Shown: positions 23,153-35,100 of the stretch, piece after piece
Layout: the number at the start of each line of letters is the position of its first letter
Position numbering within the stretch: the first letter of the stretch is position 1
DNA from: Lineus longissimus
Lineage: Eukaryota > Nemertea > Pilidiophora > Heteronemertea > Lineidae
DNA length: 60,000 nucleotides
NCBI RefSeq assembly: GCF_910592395.1
Contig: NC_088316.1
Coordinates: 16,928,001 to 16,988,000 of the forward strand
Direction: 5' to 3'
Notes under the pieces: model-generated
Databases searched by the model: none
The model's input: only the letters and a program-made list of their open reading frames with translations
Told to the model about the DNA's origin: nothing
Program-made: the position numbers and the translations under genes

Positions 23153-23565
23153 GACTGGCTCCTTATTGTCAATGAAGACTAAGTCCTGTATTGTTTACTA
23201 TCCCGCGTAGATGAACTACTTAGGAGGTAATTGCAATTTGCGAGAGGCAATAACTATTAAGAAGCATCCAAGACTTGATCGTGTTTTTCTATCGGCTACT
23301 AGCAAATGTCATTCGGGATCTGCTGAAAACTCATTTTCTCATAAGCTTGCTGGTTAACTATTCTTGATTGGGAAATGAATTGTTAATACGATGGAGTGTC
23401 CGATGATATTAGGTGTTGATGGGATGCTGATCCAACCTAGTCTAAGAATTCGCATGAACGTGGTGTATTTATGTGGACAGAAAAGTAAGGAAAGTGTTCG
23501 ACAAGTACCACCAAGTTTTCCTTAGTAAGGCGCTGTATCTATACCGAAACTTAAATGGGTTTGTT

Positions 23566-23986
23566 AAGCCCGTTACACACGAGGGACTTCTCACCAACTT
23601 AGTCGGAATTTTAATTCATAACAGGAATACAGACCAGGTAACTGATACTTTGCCCGATTAGTTGGAGTTGCTGGCTGCACTACCGACTTGTTCTATTTCT
23701 CAACGACATCTTTTGTTTAGATAAGGATTTTTTTGTTTATATAAGGAGTGTGGGATAGAAATTTCCCGTGTGATTCAGTCAACAACATAGTTGGGCCATA
23801 TTTTGACTCTTTATCTTAGCCTAGACCAAGGTTTTGGCCTAAAGATAGTGCAGGACCTTAATATTGCTGGGATTATGTCTTTCGTGTGAGTGGGTGAACG
23901 ACTCTCAACTTCCAGTCACCTGTGCACCTGTTCTTAATTTTAAAACCAACTAAGTTGGTGAGAAGTCCCTCGTGTGTAACGGGCTT
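23566..23986. mobile_element. Inverted-repeat element, MITE/foldback-like, 421 bp
   Basis: Left arm 23566-23625 and right arm 23927-23986 are inverted copies of about 60 bp (roughly 85-90% identical by eye), both beginning AAGCCCGTTACACACGAGGG from the outside. Weaker similarity extends inward another 15-20 bp. The interior (about 300 bp) has no coding frame. TA flanks both ends allowing a one-base indel, consistent with a TA target-site duplication but not proof. Confidence 0.65.
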
Positions 23987-26763
23987 TATCGACATGACCA
24001 TGACAGTGGGAGCCGTTTTGTTTAAAATCTTAATCGAATGAATTGGACTTTGGAACCTCGCAGACAAATGTATGAGACACAATAAAAACAGATCATTCAA
24101 TTGCTCTGGTATTATTTTCGAACCTTAATTCCGCTTAATGAAGCTGATCTGTGGTCATCCCTTAAGGTCATGTGATAATGTAATGATTTATACCGTATTT
24201 ATCTAATTAAGTACCTAATCACGTGATTAATTGACAATTAACGGACTTATTTAGATTGGCTCGTCGGAGTAAATGTCTTTTATTCTTGTTTATGGTATCA
24301 TATTGGCATTCTGTGATAGTCTGGTGAGGGCGTAGGTGACGTATTGTACATGATTTATGTGTAAGCACTCTCGTTGAAGACAGAAATATCACGAACTAGG
24401 ATGTGACAGCAGACCTGTAGACCTGTAGATTTATGATTTCGCGACGTAAAACACCCTTTTTCCAAGCTTTCGTGTCTAAGCGACAAGACAGGAGACTTGT
24501 GAACTACACCGCCATCGCCAAGGGGCTCGCTCTTAATTACTTCATGGTTTTTATCTGGACGACTTCCTAAGATACTGCTAGCCTTCCTTTAACTACTTAA
24601 GGCTTCACTTAACTACCATAGCTATTCTCGATTGATATCTGAGTGTCCTCCTTAGTAACATGACAAACTAATGAACAGAAGGTGCTTTTTCGCAAAGTTC
24701 TGATATTGGCTTCGCTACTGGTCCTTGAGCTATGGTAGAGAGAATTCAAGCTGAGGAAGTCATATGGCCGATCCCCAAAGGCGAAATGGCCGTCTTTGTT
24801 CGCCAATTCCGCCCGCGGATGGAAAGTGGAGAGCTCCGGTTTTGTGCGGACTGTGAGTCCGGGTATTTTCAGCCTGATGACGTGGCTTCCTGTAAAACCA
24901 CAAAAATGACCTGAAGCTGGAAGTATAGGAAATCTTGTACTATGTAATGACCTGGGAGTGGTAAAAAAATCTAGCGAATAATAAGTGGTAAGTGTGTACC
25001 ATCCGGTAGTTCCTGCGAAGGTTTTGCGGTGTAATGGAATCAGACCTTTACGTTATCAAACACCACTATGCCTTTGAAATTTCTTCAAAGCCGTCACTGT
25101 CAAGACCATTTTCTCCAGCGCACATTACAGTTGCACTTTCCGTTGATAGAATCTGAATCCCTCGCCTAAGTTCTCATGGCCCCTCGCTGCGACTTTGATG
25201 GCGAATGTTCGAGGCAAATGGCAAACTGGCGTTACACGTTCAGGTATACAGGGAATTATTGGCGATTGATTTGCCCAGGGTTTGAAGGTCTCTGGAGATT
25301 TGGGATAGCATTTACCTTCCAGAGGCAAATGATAACCATGCTACAGGGTCACTAATCTGAGGGAAAAAATAGCCAAGACATTTCTTTCGAACTTTGATCA
25401 TGATCTTTCGCTGGCAGACAACGATTTTCTATTTTCTATTTCGTTATCCACGGGCACGTCAGAGGACAAATAAAGGCCAGTTTCTAGATTGCGATCTCTT
25501 ACGGAAACGGTAATTCAAATGCGCGACCATTTTTTTCTCTTCAAAATTTACCCATCGGTTGCAGTTGGTGTAGCCTATGGTCGTTTCCAGGGTTATTGTT
25601 TACCTAAATCATCACCAGTAGCCACTCGTCTTTAGTCTCCACTAACTTGATAATAGTCTCTGCCTCTCGACATCTGGCCGGCTGTGTTTATCTGTTTCCG
25701 CAATGTTGACACGCCACTCGATTCCACGGGGACAAACTCTTGGTCAAGTCAATAATCCGGCTTGTCTCAGACATTTTCGTCTGTCTAGTTGTATACGTAT
25801 ATATATTTGTTGACTCAGAAGACAATTTAGAGGTTGCACTGTTGTTGTGTTCGAGTTTGCAATGTAACATGTAGTTAAATACTTTTGGCGAGGCACAGGT
25901 TGCGTTTTCCGGAAAATCCTCAAGGTCAGCTGATGATGTCATTTAGTGTTACCCGTCAGTCAGTGTCCTTAGTGAAGTGGCGAATTATTTTGGAGCTAAA
26001 TACTTTCTGCTCGTAATGAAATTCTTCTTCCTCTACCACAGTTTCGCATATTGTATACTTTGATAGTACTTGTCATTCCATATGCCTGCATGAAATTACG
26101 TGAGTCGATGTCATCGTGTGCACACCTCTTCTGGCTTCAATAAACTAGCGCCATCAAGCTTAGATCGACAAGCCTATCCCCCTCCACAAGCGGATTGGGT
26201 CGATTTCAGTGGGCTAGATCAAGCTCCCCTCAGCTTCTCCACAAATACTAAGTAACTCACATCAATATTGAACGTCTATAGGTTATTCCCTGAAGATATC
26301 CCATTATGCTTTCGCGGTTGGGCTGTTCTTGGATTTATGTCGTGCCGCTATGGGATTACCCGAATGCCGTGCATCCTTTTACTATCCGCGTAGCACTGTT
26401 TAATGATACTTGCAGGTTGTGACCTCTGGAAGATGGTCCATTGAGGAGAACATTGGAACTACATGATTCATATCAGAGGCTGATATCAGTATGAAATAAA
26501 TCAGTATGATTTGAATGCTATTTTATTTGGCGAAGGAAATTTACTTCATGGTTGAAAGCAATTTTTTTCTTTTTGCATTCTCATCAGTTTGCCAAATTCA
26601 CTAAATGTGATTTTGCGACAACCCCTTGCGCAGCAGGGCTAGGTCACGTTATTTCAGGTCGCACTGCACCAGTCCTGAGCAATACAAAAACGCATGCGTT
26701 GTACAGTGGATGCGACGATACCAAAAACAAATAAACATTTAGTTACATCGGTATACTCGGCTC
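23987..26763. other. Gene-poor DNA, no supported gene
   Basis: Mostly AT-rich. A 60-codon + strand ATG frame (24732-24914) sits in a locally GC-richer block (GGCCGATC...CGCCCGCGG) but has no recognisable domain. A 14-bp palindrome is listed separately. Short duplications (for example GTAGACCT near 24415) only. Confidence 0.4.
24216..24229. promoter_or_regulatory. 14-bp palindrome TAATCACGTGATTA
   Basis: Perfect palindrome combining a CACGTG E-box with TAAT homeodomain cores on both sides, in a stretch dense in TAATTA/AATTGA words. Regulatory role is only suggested by composition. Confidence 0.3.
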
Positions 26764-26851
26764 ATCACGTCACCCGGTAAGGTGAACCAGGGCGGCTGAT
26801 GCCCTGATCAAGACTGATTATTGTCTTATCTTTCGTGCCAATTTTTCATCC
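26762..26851 (+). repeat. Dispersed repeat, copy 1
   Basis: About 90 bp starting TCATCACGTCACCCGGTAAG that recurs in reverse orientation at 40760-40851. Shared blocks include CACCCGGTAAGGTGAACCAG and TGATCAAGACTGATTATT; roughly 80% identity by eye. Likely fragments of an interspersed element. Confidence 0.65.
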
Positions 26852-29408
26852 TATGACAAATGGGTGGCCTAATCACTGACGATTAGGGTACTGGCTCCGA
26901 AGTAGAGCACTGCATGGACCAAGAGGGGTGGAAAAACGTATTGGTATTTAATACACTCATGTGTTAAGGTGAGCATTATCTTCCTTTGTCATTTCGAAAT
27001 GAAAGTGTTAACTGCAAATAGCAGCTCTATTTGGATTGTAATGCGAGTTAACCGCGAGAAATGAAATTATGAATTTATCCAAACGTAACAAAACACTTGG
27101 AGCTCATTTCAATTTACTTGAAGCACGTTTGCGTGATCAAAGAAGAACATTTCCAGTGTTCGTACGATCATGTTCGTTTGTTGATGACAATCAATACAAG
27201 ATCTTCCAATCTGAGGTTGCAACTGGAGCATGAGCTGATTGGGGCCGATAAAAGTCAAAACCTCTTTCCCGTTTCTCCCACCCCGATATTTAGACCGCTA
27301 TCTGAAAAGATAAGTTATTTTCACTTTTCCAATTCCCTAACATGCAATTCATTGCGTTTATCAGACCCCACAAGTGCGCAATCCGTACTGATAGCACTTG
27401 CGTTATGCGAATATGATTCCTGGTGTTGAATATATACGATACTAGTAAATCATAACTTAGGGAGTTTATTTCATCTTGGTGTCTGTTGGATGAGAAACAA
27501 GGTAGCCGGAAGGGAGATCTCTTTGGGTCGTGGTCCCTTCAATGCGATGGTTCTGACATGGCTCTGACATCGACCAATTAAAAGAGTCCCCGCCCGATTT
27601 AGAGAAAAGGTCGGAGACACTTTTTAAAATTTTTTTCTGGCCTTAAACCCTGCAGCTCTGCATTATTCTCTTCGGATTGTACGTGGGAATGCTGCATATG
27701 GTGGATGAACCAGACATAGAACAAACACGCCTTTACATGCATCCCAACGGCGTCGTACTCGTACATCAAATGGATAGATTTTGCCTAAATATGCTTGTAA
27801 TAACACGCTAACAAAGAATTCATGCATTTTCAAGTTTGAACATCGTCGGTCATGTTAGTCACATACTCTTAATCGAGATATTTCAGGAATAAAATTCTAA
27901 CAAGTGTTACAATCCATGCAGGTATAAATTCGATACGATTTTAATAAAATTCTTCTTTCAGACCTTACTCAGTATTCGGCCGAAAACATGACATTTTAAG
28001 TATCTATCTACAAGGTTTACACAACGCCAATTCTAAAATCATGCTGCCATTCATACTTGTCGAACCATGCGCTGCACTGCACAATACCGCCACCCAATTA
28101 CCTCACGAGACACACAATGAAAGGATTAAAACACGGTGATGACGTAGCGTCATGCATGTACTGAATGTCAGTATCCGGCGAGAGGACAAGGTGAACGCAC
28201 GTTTATGTACACGTTGTGTGTGTAGCTCCTGTGTATAGGTATAGGTATGCATGACATGGATTTCCGAATTTTGTGTGGTTTGTGGATTGTTCTGATGAAT
28301 CTTAGTGATATATTGAACATGCTCTGGTAAATTATAGTGATATACTGAACACAGACCTCAACCCGATTTCCTCACAAGACTAAAACAAGGGAATAAAACA
28401 TTATGTTCACTTAAAAGTGCAGTCACCGGTATTTAAATGGATTTCAGTGTACAAGGACCAGTCACTAATGACAAATAGGGCAATATGTTGTTAGACCAAG
28501 GACTGTGAGTGAAGAGTGGGGATGAAAGACATAGCACAGCTACAATCATGTTACGTTACGTAAATGCTCATTACTGCAGTTGCTATTAAAGGTTTCTTAC
28601 AAAAAGTTGCTTACGAAAAATCACACAGCCAAATATGCATATTACGAATTTCTTTCTATATGAAAATTTTACCAATTGTTGTATGAGGACTTTTTGGCCT
28701 ACATTTTGACCAAGGAAGACGTGCTGATCAATTTGTACTAAGAATTTGGTGAGATCAATGATCAGTACCACTATGATGAGATACAATTCCTGATGCTCTG
28801 GTATATTTGCAAAAATTGACTCGATCGCTTTGCTATTTATTGCTCCGTGTTTGATTCAGTTGGCATTATTTTAGTGAAAAGTTCCCTTGCAAGCATGGCG
28901 TCAGCATATTGCCATCAACCCACCTGGGCCAATTCTCTGATTATGGCAGAAGTTGCTTCATGGTAAAATTAAAAAATGTCGCTTTCCTTGTGGTCTTCTG
29001 ATGATTAATATTCTGGCACGGTCTCGACCAGTGATAAAGGTCAGCCTGCAAATCAAAATCTACCAAAGCCATATAAAACCAAATATGAAATTGCTGACTG
29101 TCAATTGCGGGCTATGAATCTGGCATGAATCGGTGGCGTATAAAATGAGACCTGACAGCTTGTTAATACGTTGTGTCGACATTGATGCAAACGGAACGAA
29201 AAGTTAGTCTGATTAATGTTGCCGATCGGAATACGGCATGAATAACTAGTCGCTGAGGATGGTTCTCACGCACGATTGGTGGATACTGCCTTTCGGAATT
29301 GAAACTGCTGTAACTAGTTTCATGAGGGCAGTGTGTAAGCTTTAACAGAACTAAGCAAGGGTTAATCAAATTTTCTTCATTGGAGCCCTTTGACGACTTT
29401 CTATTTCA
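26852..29408. other. Gene-poor DNA
   Basis: No supported exon. A + strand frame at 27097-27429 starts with TTG and lacks splice context. A local imperfect duplication (TAGTGATATATTGAACA and TAGTGATATACTGAACA, about 28302-28349) is visible. Confidence 0.35.
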
Positions 29409-29430
29409 TTTTTTTTTGGGGGGGGGGGGG
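29409..29430. repeat. T9-G13 homopolymer junction
   Basis: Nine T followed directly by thirteen G. Simple-sequence tract; length is prone to sequencing error. Confidence 0.8.
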
Positions 29431-32145
29431 TCTTGACATGGTCCGATTTTTTTCTAATGGATATTTTAAAATGAAAATGGACATAACCATGAAAAAAAAC
29501 AACCTAATGATTTCATCAGAATTTATCTAGAATTGAGCAATACCAGATGAGAAAAATCAATCCACAATGTCAATGTATACGTACACATATTAAAAAAATT
29601 ATTTCGAAACAATACTTACTGAAATATGAAAATCATCTTTGGTCCCAAAATTAGCTTTAATAAAAACGTAACTTTGAAGAAATCGGCCCGGTATTAGTAT
29701 AGTAAGCATCTACTCAAAGTCAATTGGAGCCAGCTTACGGGTGATGCGACGGACGTCAACGGATATTTAAAAATTATATAATTTTTTTCGTTGATTTACC
29801 AAGTTGGTTAAATTTAAGGCGAGGTTCTGGTTCAGCTTGGTGTGTAAATGTTGGACGAGAACCATCATTAGTAATAAAGAACAGCCAGCATTTGAATTTT
29901 TTTTCCCAATTCTACTCTTAATCAACAAAACACCTGGGTTGCTTTTTTATTCTCTTTAAACACCTGGTGAAGTTTCGTAGCGAGAAACGTCTTCAAACGA
30001 TTCTGATATGCTACTTAAACTTTGCCTACCTGTTCTGAATCGGTTTCAAAGCCCATTAATTCGCAATGAAAAACAAGTTTCTTCAACTGGATTTTAGTCG
30101 GGTTGATATGGACCACACTGATAATAGGCAGGCTAAGTGCAAGCTATGCAGGATAGCATCTGCTTTAGTATAAACAGCTTCGGAATCGATGTATAGCGTC
30201 TTAGGGTCATAGAGATTGACGTTCTAAAATATTTGAAAATATCGCCGAAGTACATGTACACATATCAAGAAGCAGTAATCAGCCAGATATCTCCTTCTAC
30301 TACTCTGCGAAAATGATAACGAAAGATCACATTTTAAAAATGCCAAACCTCGCCTTGAATTCAAGCATGATGCATACTTTCTTCAAGAACGAGCGACATC
30401 AGCACTAGAATCTGCTGACAATATTTTTCTTTCGTTTGCCTTAATCATGACTTTAAATTTATTTTTTTGAAAAAGTTCCGGCGAGAATTGCAAAGAGAGG
30501 CGCAAAACTTTGCAATTTTTCAATCATCAAGCTTTGTCAATGCATCGAGTATAGCATTGCCCTTGTCATCTCCTATCCTTCCCCAAAGCAAATCGTTTCC
30601 AGGTGTTTTTTCTCGACGTGACTTGCCGGCATTATTCTACACTGTTTCCTACCAAAAAAAATCACCATTCCATAGGGAAATATAAAACCACGTTTTTCTA
30701 TCTGGTTATCACGCCAACAAACATAGCCAGGACATCTCTAAGCTAACATCATCACTCGGCCCGAGCTCTGTAGTCGTGGCCTGGCCAGGTGGTCAAATTA
30801 CTGCTATGAGTCATGGCTTACTCGGGCTCTGAGTGGTGCAGTGCATGGTGAGACCAAACATCACCGTGTGACATCTCTAATGTTGTTGGTTTGATCGAGA
30901 AACATTTTAAAATTTTTACCCGGCCTCATCATCGGGAGAGAATATCTGCAGTTAGAGATAATGCATCCCTTGATGGCTAACACGGCTAATTGTAAAACAT
31001 CGCCAAGCGCATGCCTGTAGGAGGGATGTTAACGATGAGTGCCCAGTGACCTCCCAAAGCCATGGGGTATCCATCGATCCACTGATGTATGTAAGCATAA
31101 TAATATTGTTTCCTATCGGTGACCAAAACAAATACTGGACTGTAAAGAATGTCACATCCAAAGAGAAAGGCATGCGTCGTTCTGCACCGCCCTCTCCATC
31201 CAACATGTCCAACATTTGCAACTAATTGGTACATCAACTTGTCATCTTCAAAGCTCCTCTTCCTAACTTTATTCCAAATATTTACTTGGGAGTTATCTTT
31301 CACGTATTTAATGAGCGAGCAAGTATTTTACTAAGATGGCTGCCCGCTGGCATGAAAACACATTCAAGCCATCCTCGGCTCTTCTTGTGGTTGTAAAAAT
31401 AACCCACCTCCGACACTATGAAAATATTCAGTCCTTACCTATTGATATAACCAGGCTTGAACTCGATTTTACGCTTACTGAATAGTTTTAAAGAATCTAT
31501 GTGCAAGTCTTTTTTTACTAAATATGTTATCAAATGCCTTACGGCGGCGACAGCGCAACCCATTTATTGAGGCTTTTGATTGGTCAATCGAGCAAAATGG
31601 CCGTCAGCACCATCCTTTGACGATGTCCAATTCGGCCCCGAAAATGCCAGCTGTTATTGGAAGATAGTGATATATAAAAAAATAAACACTGGGTAAGAAT
31701 GTTATCATCATGTACTGTTGTACATTGAGTTACGAGTAGACATCGATTGAGTGAGTAAAAAGTTAAAGGTTGAGATCAAGTTTGAAACGTTATTTCTATC
31801 CCCCCATAGAGTCCGGGGAAATTGATCGAGAGAGTGGCCGATGTTACTAGGAAGATCCCCAGCAGGTGTAAGGTATGACGACCCAAAACTTGCGTGCTCC
31901 GGAAGAGGTTGATGCGAATACCATGCAATACTACATATATTAATGAAATTTTGTGGAGTAATTTTGCGGCAAAACCATATATACTTTACGAGAACCGGTA
32001 TACTCAGAATTTTGGGGTGGTCATGTAATGCATGTATATACAATGTACATGTACATGTGTAATGTATGGTAAGAGTACCTGCTTTCTGCAAATTGCATCC
32101 CCGTAAATATACCATTTCCCTACACATTCCGCATTAGTGTGCAAT
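29431..32145. other. Gene-poor DNA
   Basis: Very AT-rich in 29.4-30.7 kb. The 139-codon minus-strand ATG frame 31708-32127 includes ACATGT-repeat sequence translated as TCTCTLYIHA and shows no domain or splice context; not called. No RNA gene or promoter recognised. Confidence 0.35.
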
Positions 32146-32170
32146 CAGCAGTGTATGCCATACACTGCTG
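32146..32170. repeat. 25-bp palindrome
   Basis: Arms CAGCAGTGTATG and its exact complement around one central C, extending imperfectly outward (TGCA on both sides). A related word (GCATACGCTGCTG) recurs near 32398. Confidence 0.85.
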
Positions 32171-35100
32171 GTGCAAGGGATACCGAGGAGACTTTTTCAT
32201 GTACATCTTTTATAAATCAAAATCCAATGATTTTTTCATGGCACTTATGAAATACTTAACGAGAAAAAAGCGACGCTTTATATTACGTAAAGTAGCTTTC
32301 AGCAATTGATTTTTTACCCTCTACTTACTTGTAATGTACATTCGGGTAACTTAGGAATTGGCGTAAATCACAGTGTGAACCCTTAACTTATATGTATTGC
32401 ATACGCTGCTGTATTCAGTAACAGTATGCATACTAGACTACATATCACCAGCCATGTTACGGACTCTCGTGGCACGGCAATTTTTTTATAATATCATAGA
32501 CGGTATACTTTTATAATTATTTTGATTTAATTTAACATATATTATAATTTCCATTTCCATCATGGATATACTTGCATGTAAATGTACTATGCTAAAAAAT
32601 CTAGAATGCAAATACTTGAATTTCAAGCGTCGTATGTCGCTACTCCGCACGTGTCTTCCAGATAGTACATGTACGTATGCATGTAGCATTCTATATTGTT
32701 TAGATTATTATATTTCGCGATTAGGTGATTTAAACCTCACTTACTTCCAGTAAATAAATGCGTGAGAAGGGATATGTTGATAATATCATACATGATGTAA
32801 ATCAAGGACGCCGATATCCATCCTCACGTCGATGAGACATACATGTAATAGAGGATACTCTTCATAATGTCTTTCATATATTATACATTTTCTTCCCCAA
32901 ATATTTCATCACACGATTCAATTTGATTTATTTGGAGATTAAAGTTGATGAAAATTGTCTCACGACTCAAGCTGCCGATAAAAGTACAATCAATATTTGC
33001 AATCAGATCGTAACAACAGAGAACGGCACATTTCTAGAATATCATTAAAACTAGAAAATAAGCCAGTTAAATACTCGCACATGTCTATTACGATTTAATC
33101 TGATTTGTTATGTGATGCAATGAATTGATAGTGTCTGTCAGGAACATCAAAACAGTCGTCGCAATTCTGTTTCCAAATCGAGAATCTGACTGTTTAACGT
33201 TGACGTAAATATGTAGGTGTTTCGTGCCACACTCGAAGTAGTGGTGGATTAAAAACAATTCTTTCTGTGTTTTTTCAATCAGAACATTTTTTTATTTTCG
33301 CGAAACCATCTAATTTGCGAAATTTGCGAAAGAAACGCCCGCGAAAATGTTGCGCTGGACAGTATATCCACTTATTCTCAAGTATATCCCGATACGGCGG
33401 CCAGCTCTTTCTGAACTAATGGAAATTTGACAGCTTTCTAAGTGGGAACGTTTGAAGTTTCCAATATTTTCCAAGATCCGGTCTTACGATGTAAAGACTC
33501 GTGCCACTTGAGCAGGCAGGTCAGGCTCTTGTGTCATGTCGCGTACCTCTGTTCATGAATATTGGATGTAGGAATTCAGATAAGTGATGGTTTGCGAATA
33601 GTGGGAGGAAAAACGACGCGCCTCGCGTCTTCGAAGGCTTGCATCATATACATGTTCATGTACATGCACACGGTGAATAAAGGAACCAGTTTACCTTACT
33701 TTTGACAAAAACCGAAAACGCTCGATACGAAAACAGGCATGGAAGCAATACCCCTGATATAATCTTCGTTTACCGCTATCGCCATTGTAGAAAAAGTCAT
33801 CGCTGCCTATTTTTTCTCCTCACTCGAACAATCCGGTTCTAAATTTACTCGGCTTTACTAATTCAAATCATTCATCTAATGGACTATTTTAAAGAAGATC
33901 AACGCACTTAGTACATTTCACATTCTACAGTCTTCAGGTATTGGAGAGCAATTGTTTTCTCGGCTATTAGGCAAGTGTTTTTCAGGCACGTGCAGAATCT
34001 TTATTTGTTTATCTTCGTCTTCGAGTTGGCGTAATTCTATGTTTTTTTATCATCCACCGTATATCTATGGTAGAAAATTTCTTGCACTATACGCGAGCTA
34101 AAAAAACCGTTTAGTAGCAGAACGATGTACATGCACGTGTATGCGGCGTGATAAAAACGTCCACGTTTTCTAGAAGAGGCGGTACGGTTCAATTTGCTTA
34201 TCACTGACTAATGTTGCCTTTTGTTCAAGCGCTTTTAGGATTGTAATCATTCTACTCTGCACGAAAATGATCGCTCCAATTTCCCGTACCTCATCTTCAT
34301 TGTTGACAGTTGAATTTGTGGATTCTAATGTTATTGCACTGTCACTTCGAGTCTTCACTGATTTCACCAGATGCATTTAATGTTAATCAACACCCTTGAT
34401 CTTATTTCATTAACTAATTGCAAGAATGAAACAGCAAAACCGCATCGCTCAAGTTAAGGTTTCTTACAACAAGCAACCGTTGGATGTGTTCTTTCTCAAT
34501 GGAACCATTTCGATAATTAAAGCAGAATAATTAAAAAGTAATTAATCAACATAATTTTGATTTATCAATAGCACTTTGAAGGGGACCCTGCATGTTTAAC
34601 GACCGAAAAGCTTTTCTGCACCAATTACTTCAGCACTTATTGATAAGAAACATATGATGAGATATTCTACGGCGTATTGTTAATATGCGATTCAAGGCTT
34701 TTCCTGCGGCGGAAAGAACCTTGCTGTATCATCTTGAATGAACGCTCAAGAGCCCTTTCTGCCTCGCAAAACATTTGTTTCAGATATTCTGGGAGGTAAG
34801 TAAGGATTTACACATGAACTCAGAGATCATTATAAGATCCTTATAGTTAAGATATAAACTAAGACTCTTTGGTAATATATTTATTAAGAACCTTATAAGA
34901 ATAAAAATTGAACACGATTGTGTATACATGGGGCACTGAATAAATCTTACCTAATATCCTTTTTTAGTTACGTATACTTGCACATCGATTTCATGTACAT
35001 TAAGAACCCCGAAGCAAACTTGTCAAACTTTCACTGAGTGATTCAGAACGTGAGATGTAATTAACATGGGCTGTATGTACACAATTCCTGTAAGACTTGA

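Noticed and set aside
23473-24100. Two frames sharing KPVTHEGLLTNLVG on opposite strands, as a duplicated peptide
   Set aside because: The shared peptide is simply the translation of the inverted-repeat arms; no coding support.
31708-32127. 139-codon minus-strand ATG frame
   Set aside because: Runs through an ACATGTACATGT simple repeat, has no domain, splice context or poly(A) signal, and frames of this length are expected by chance.
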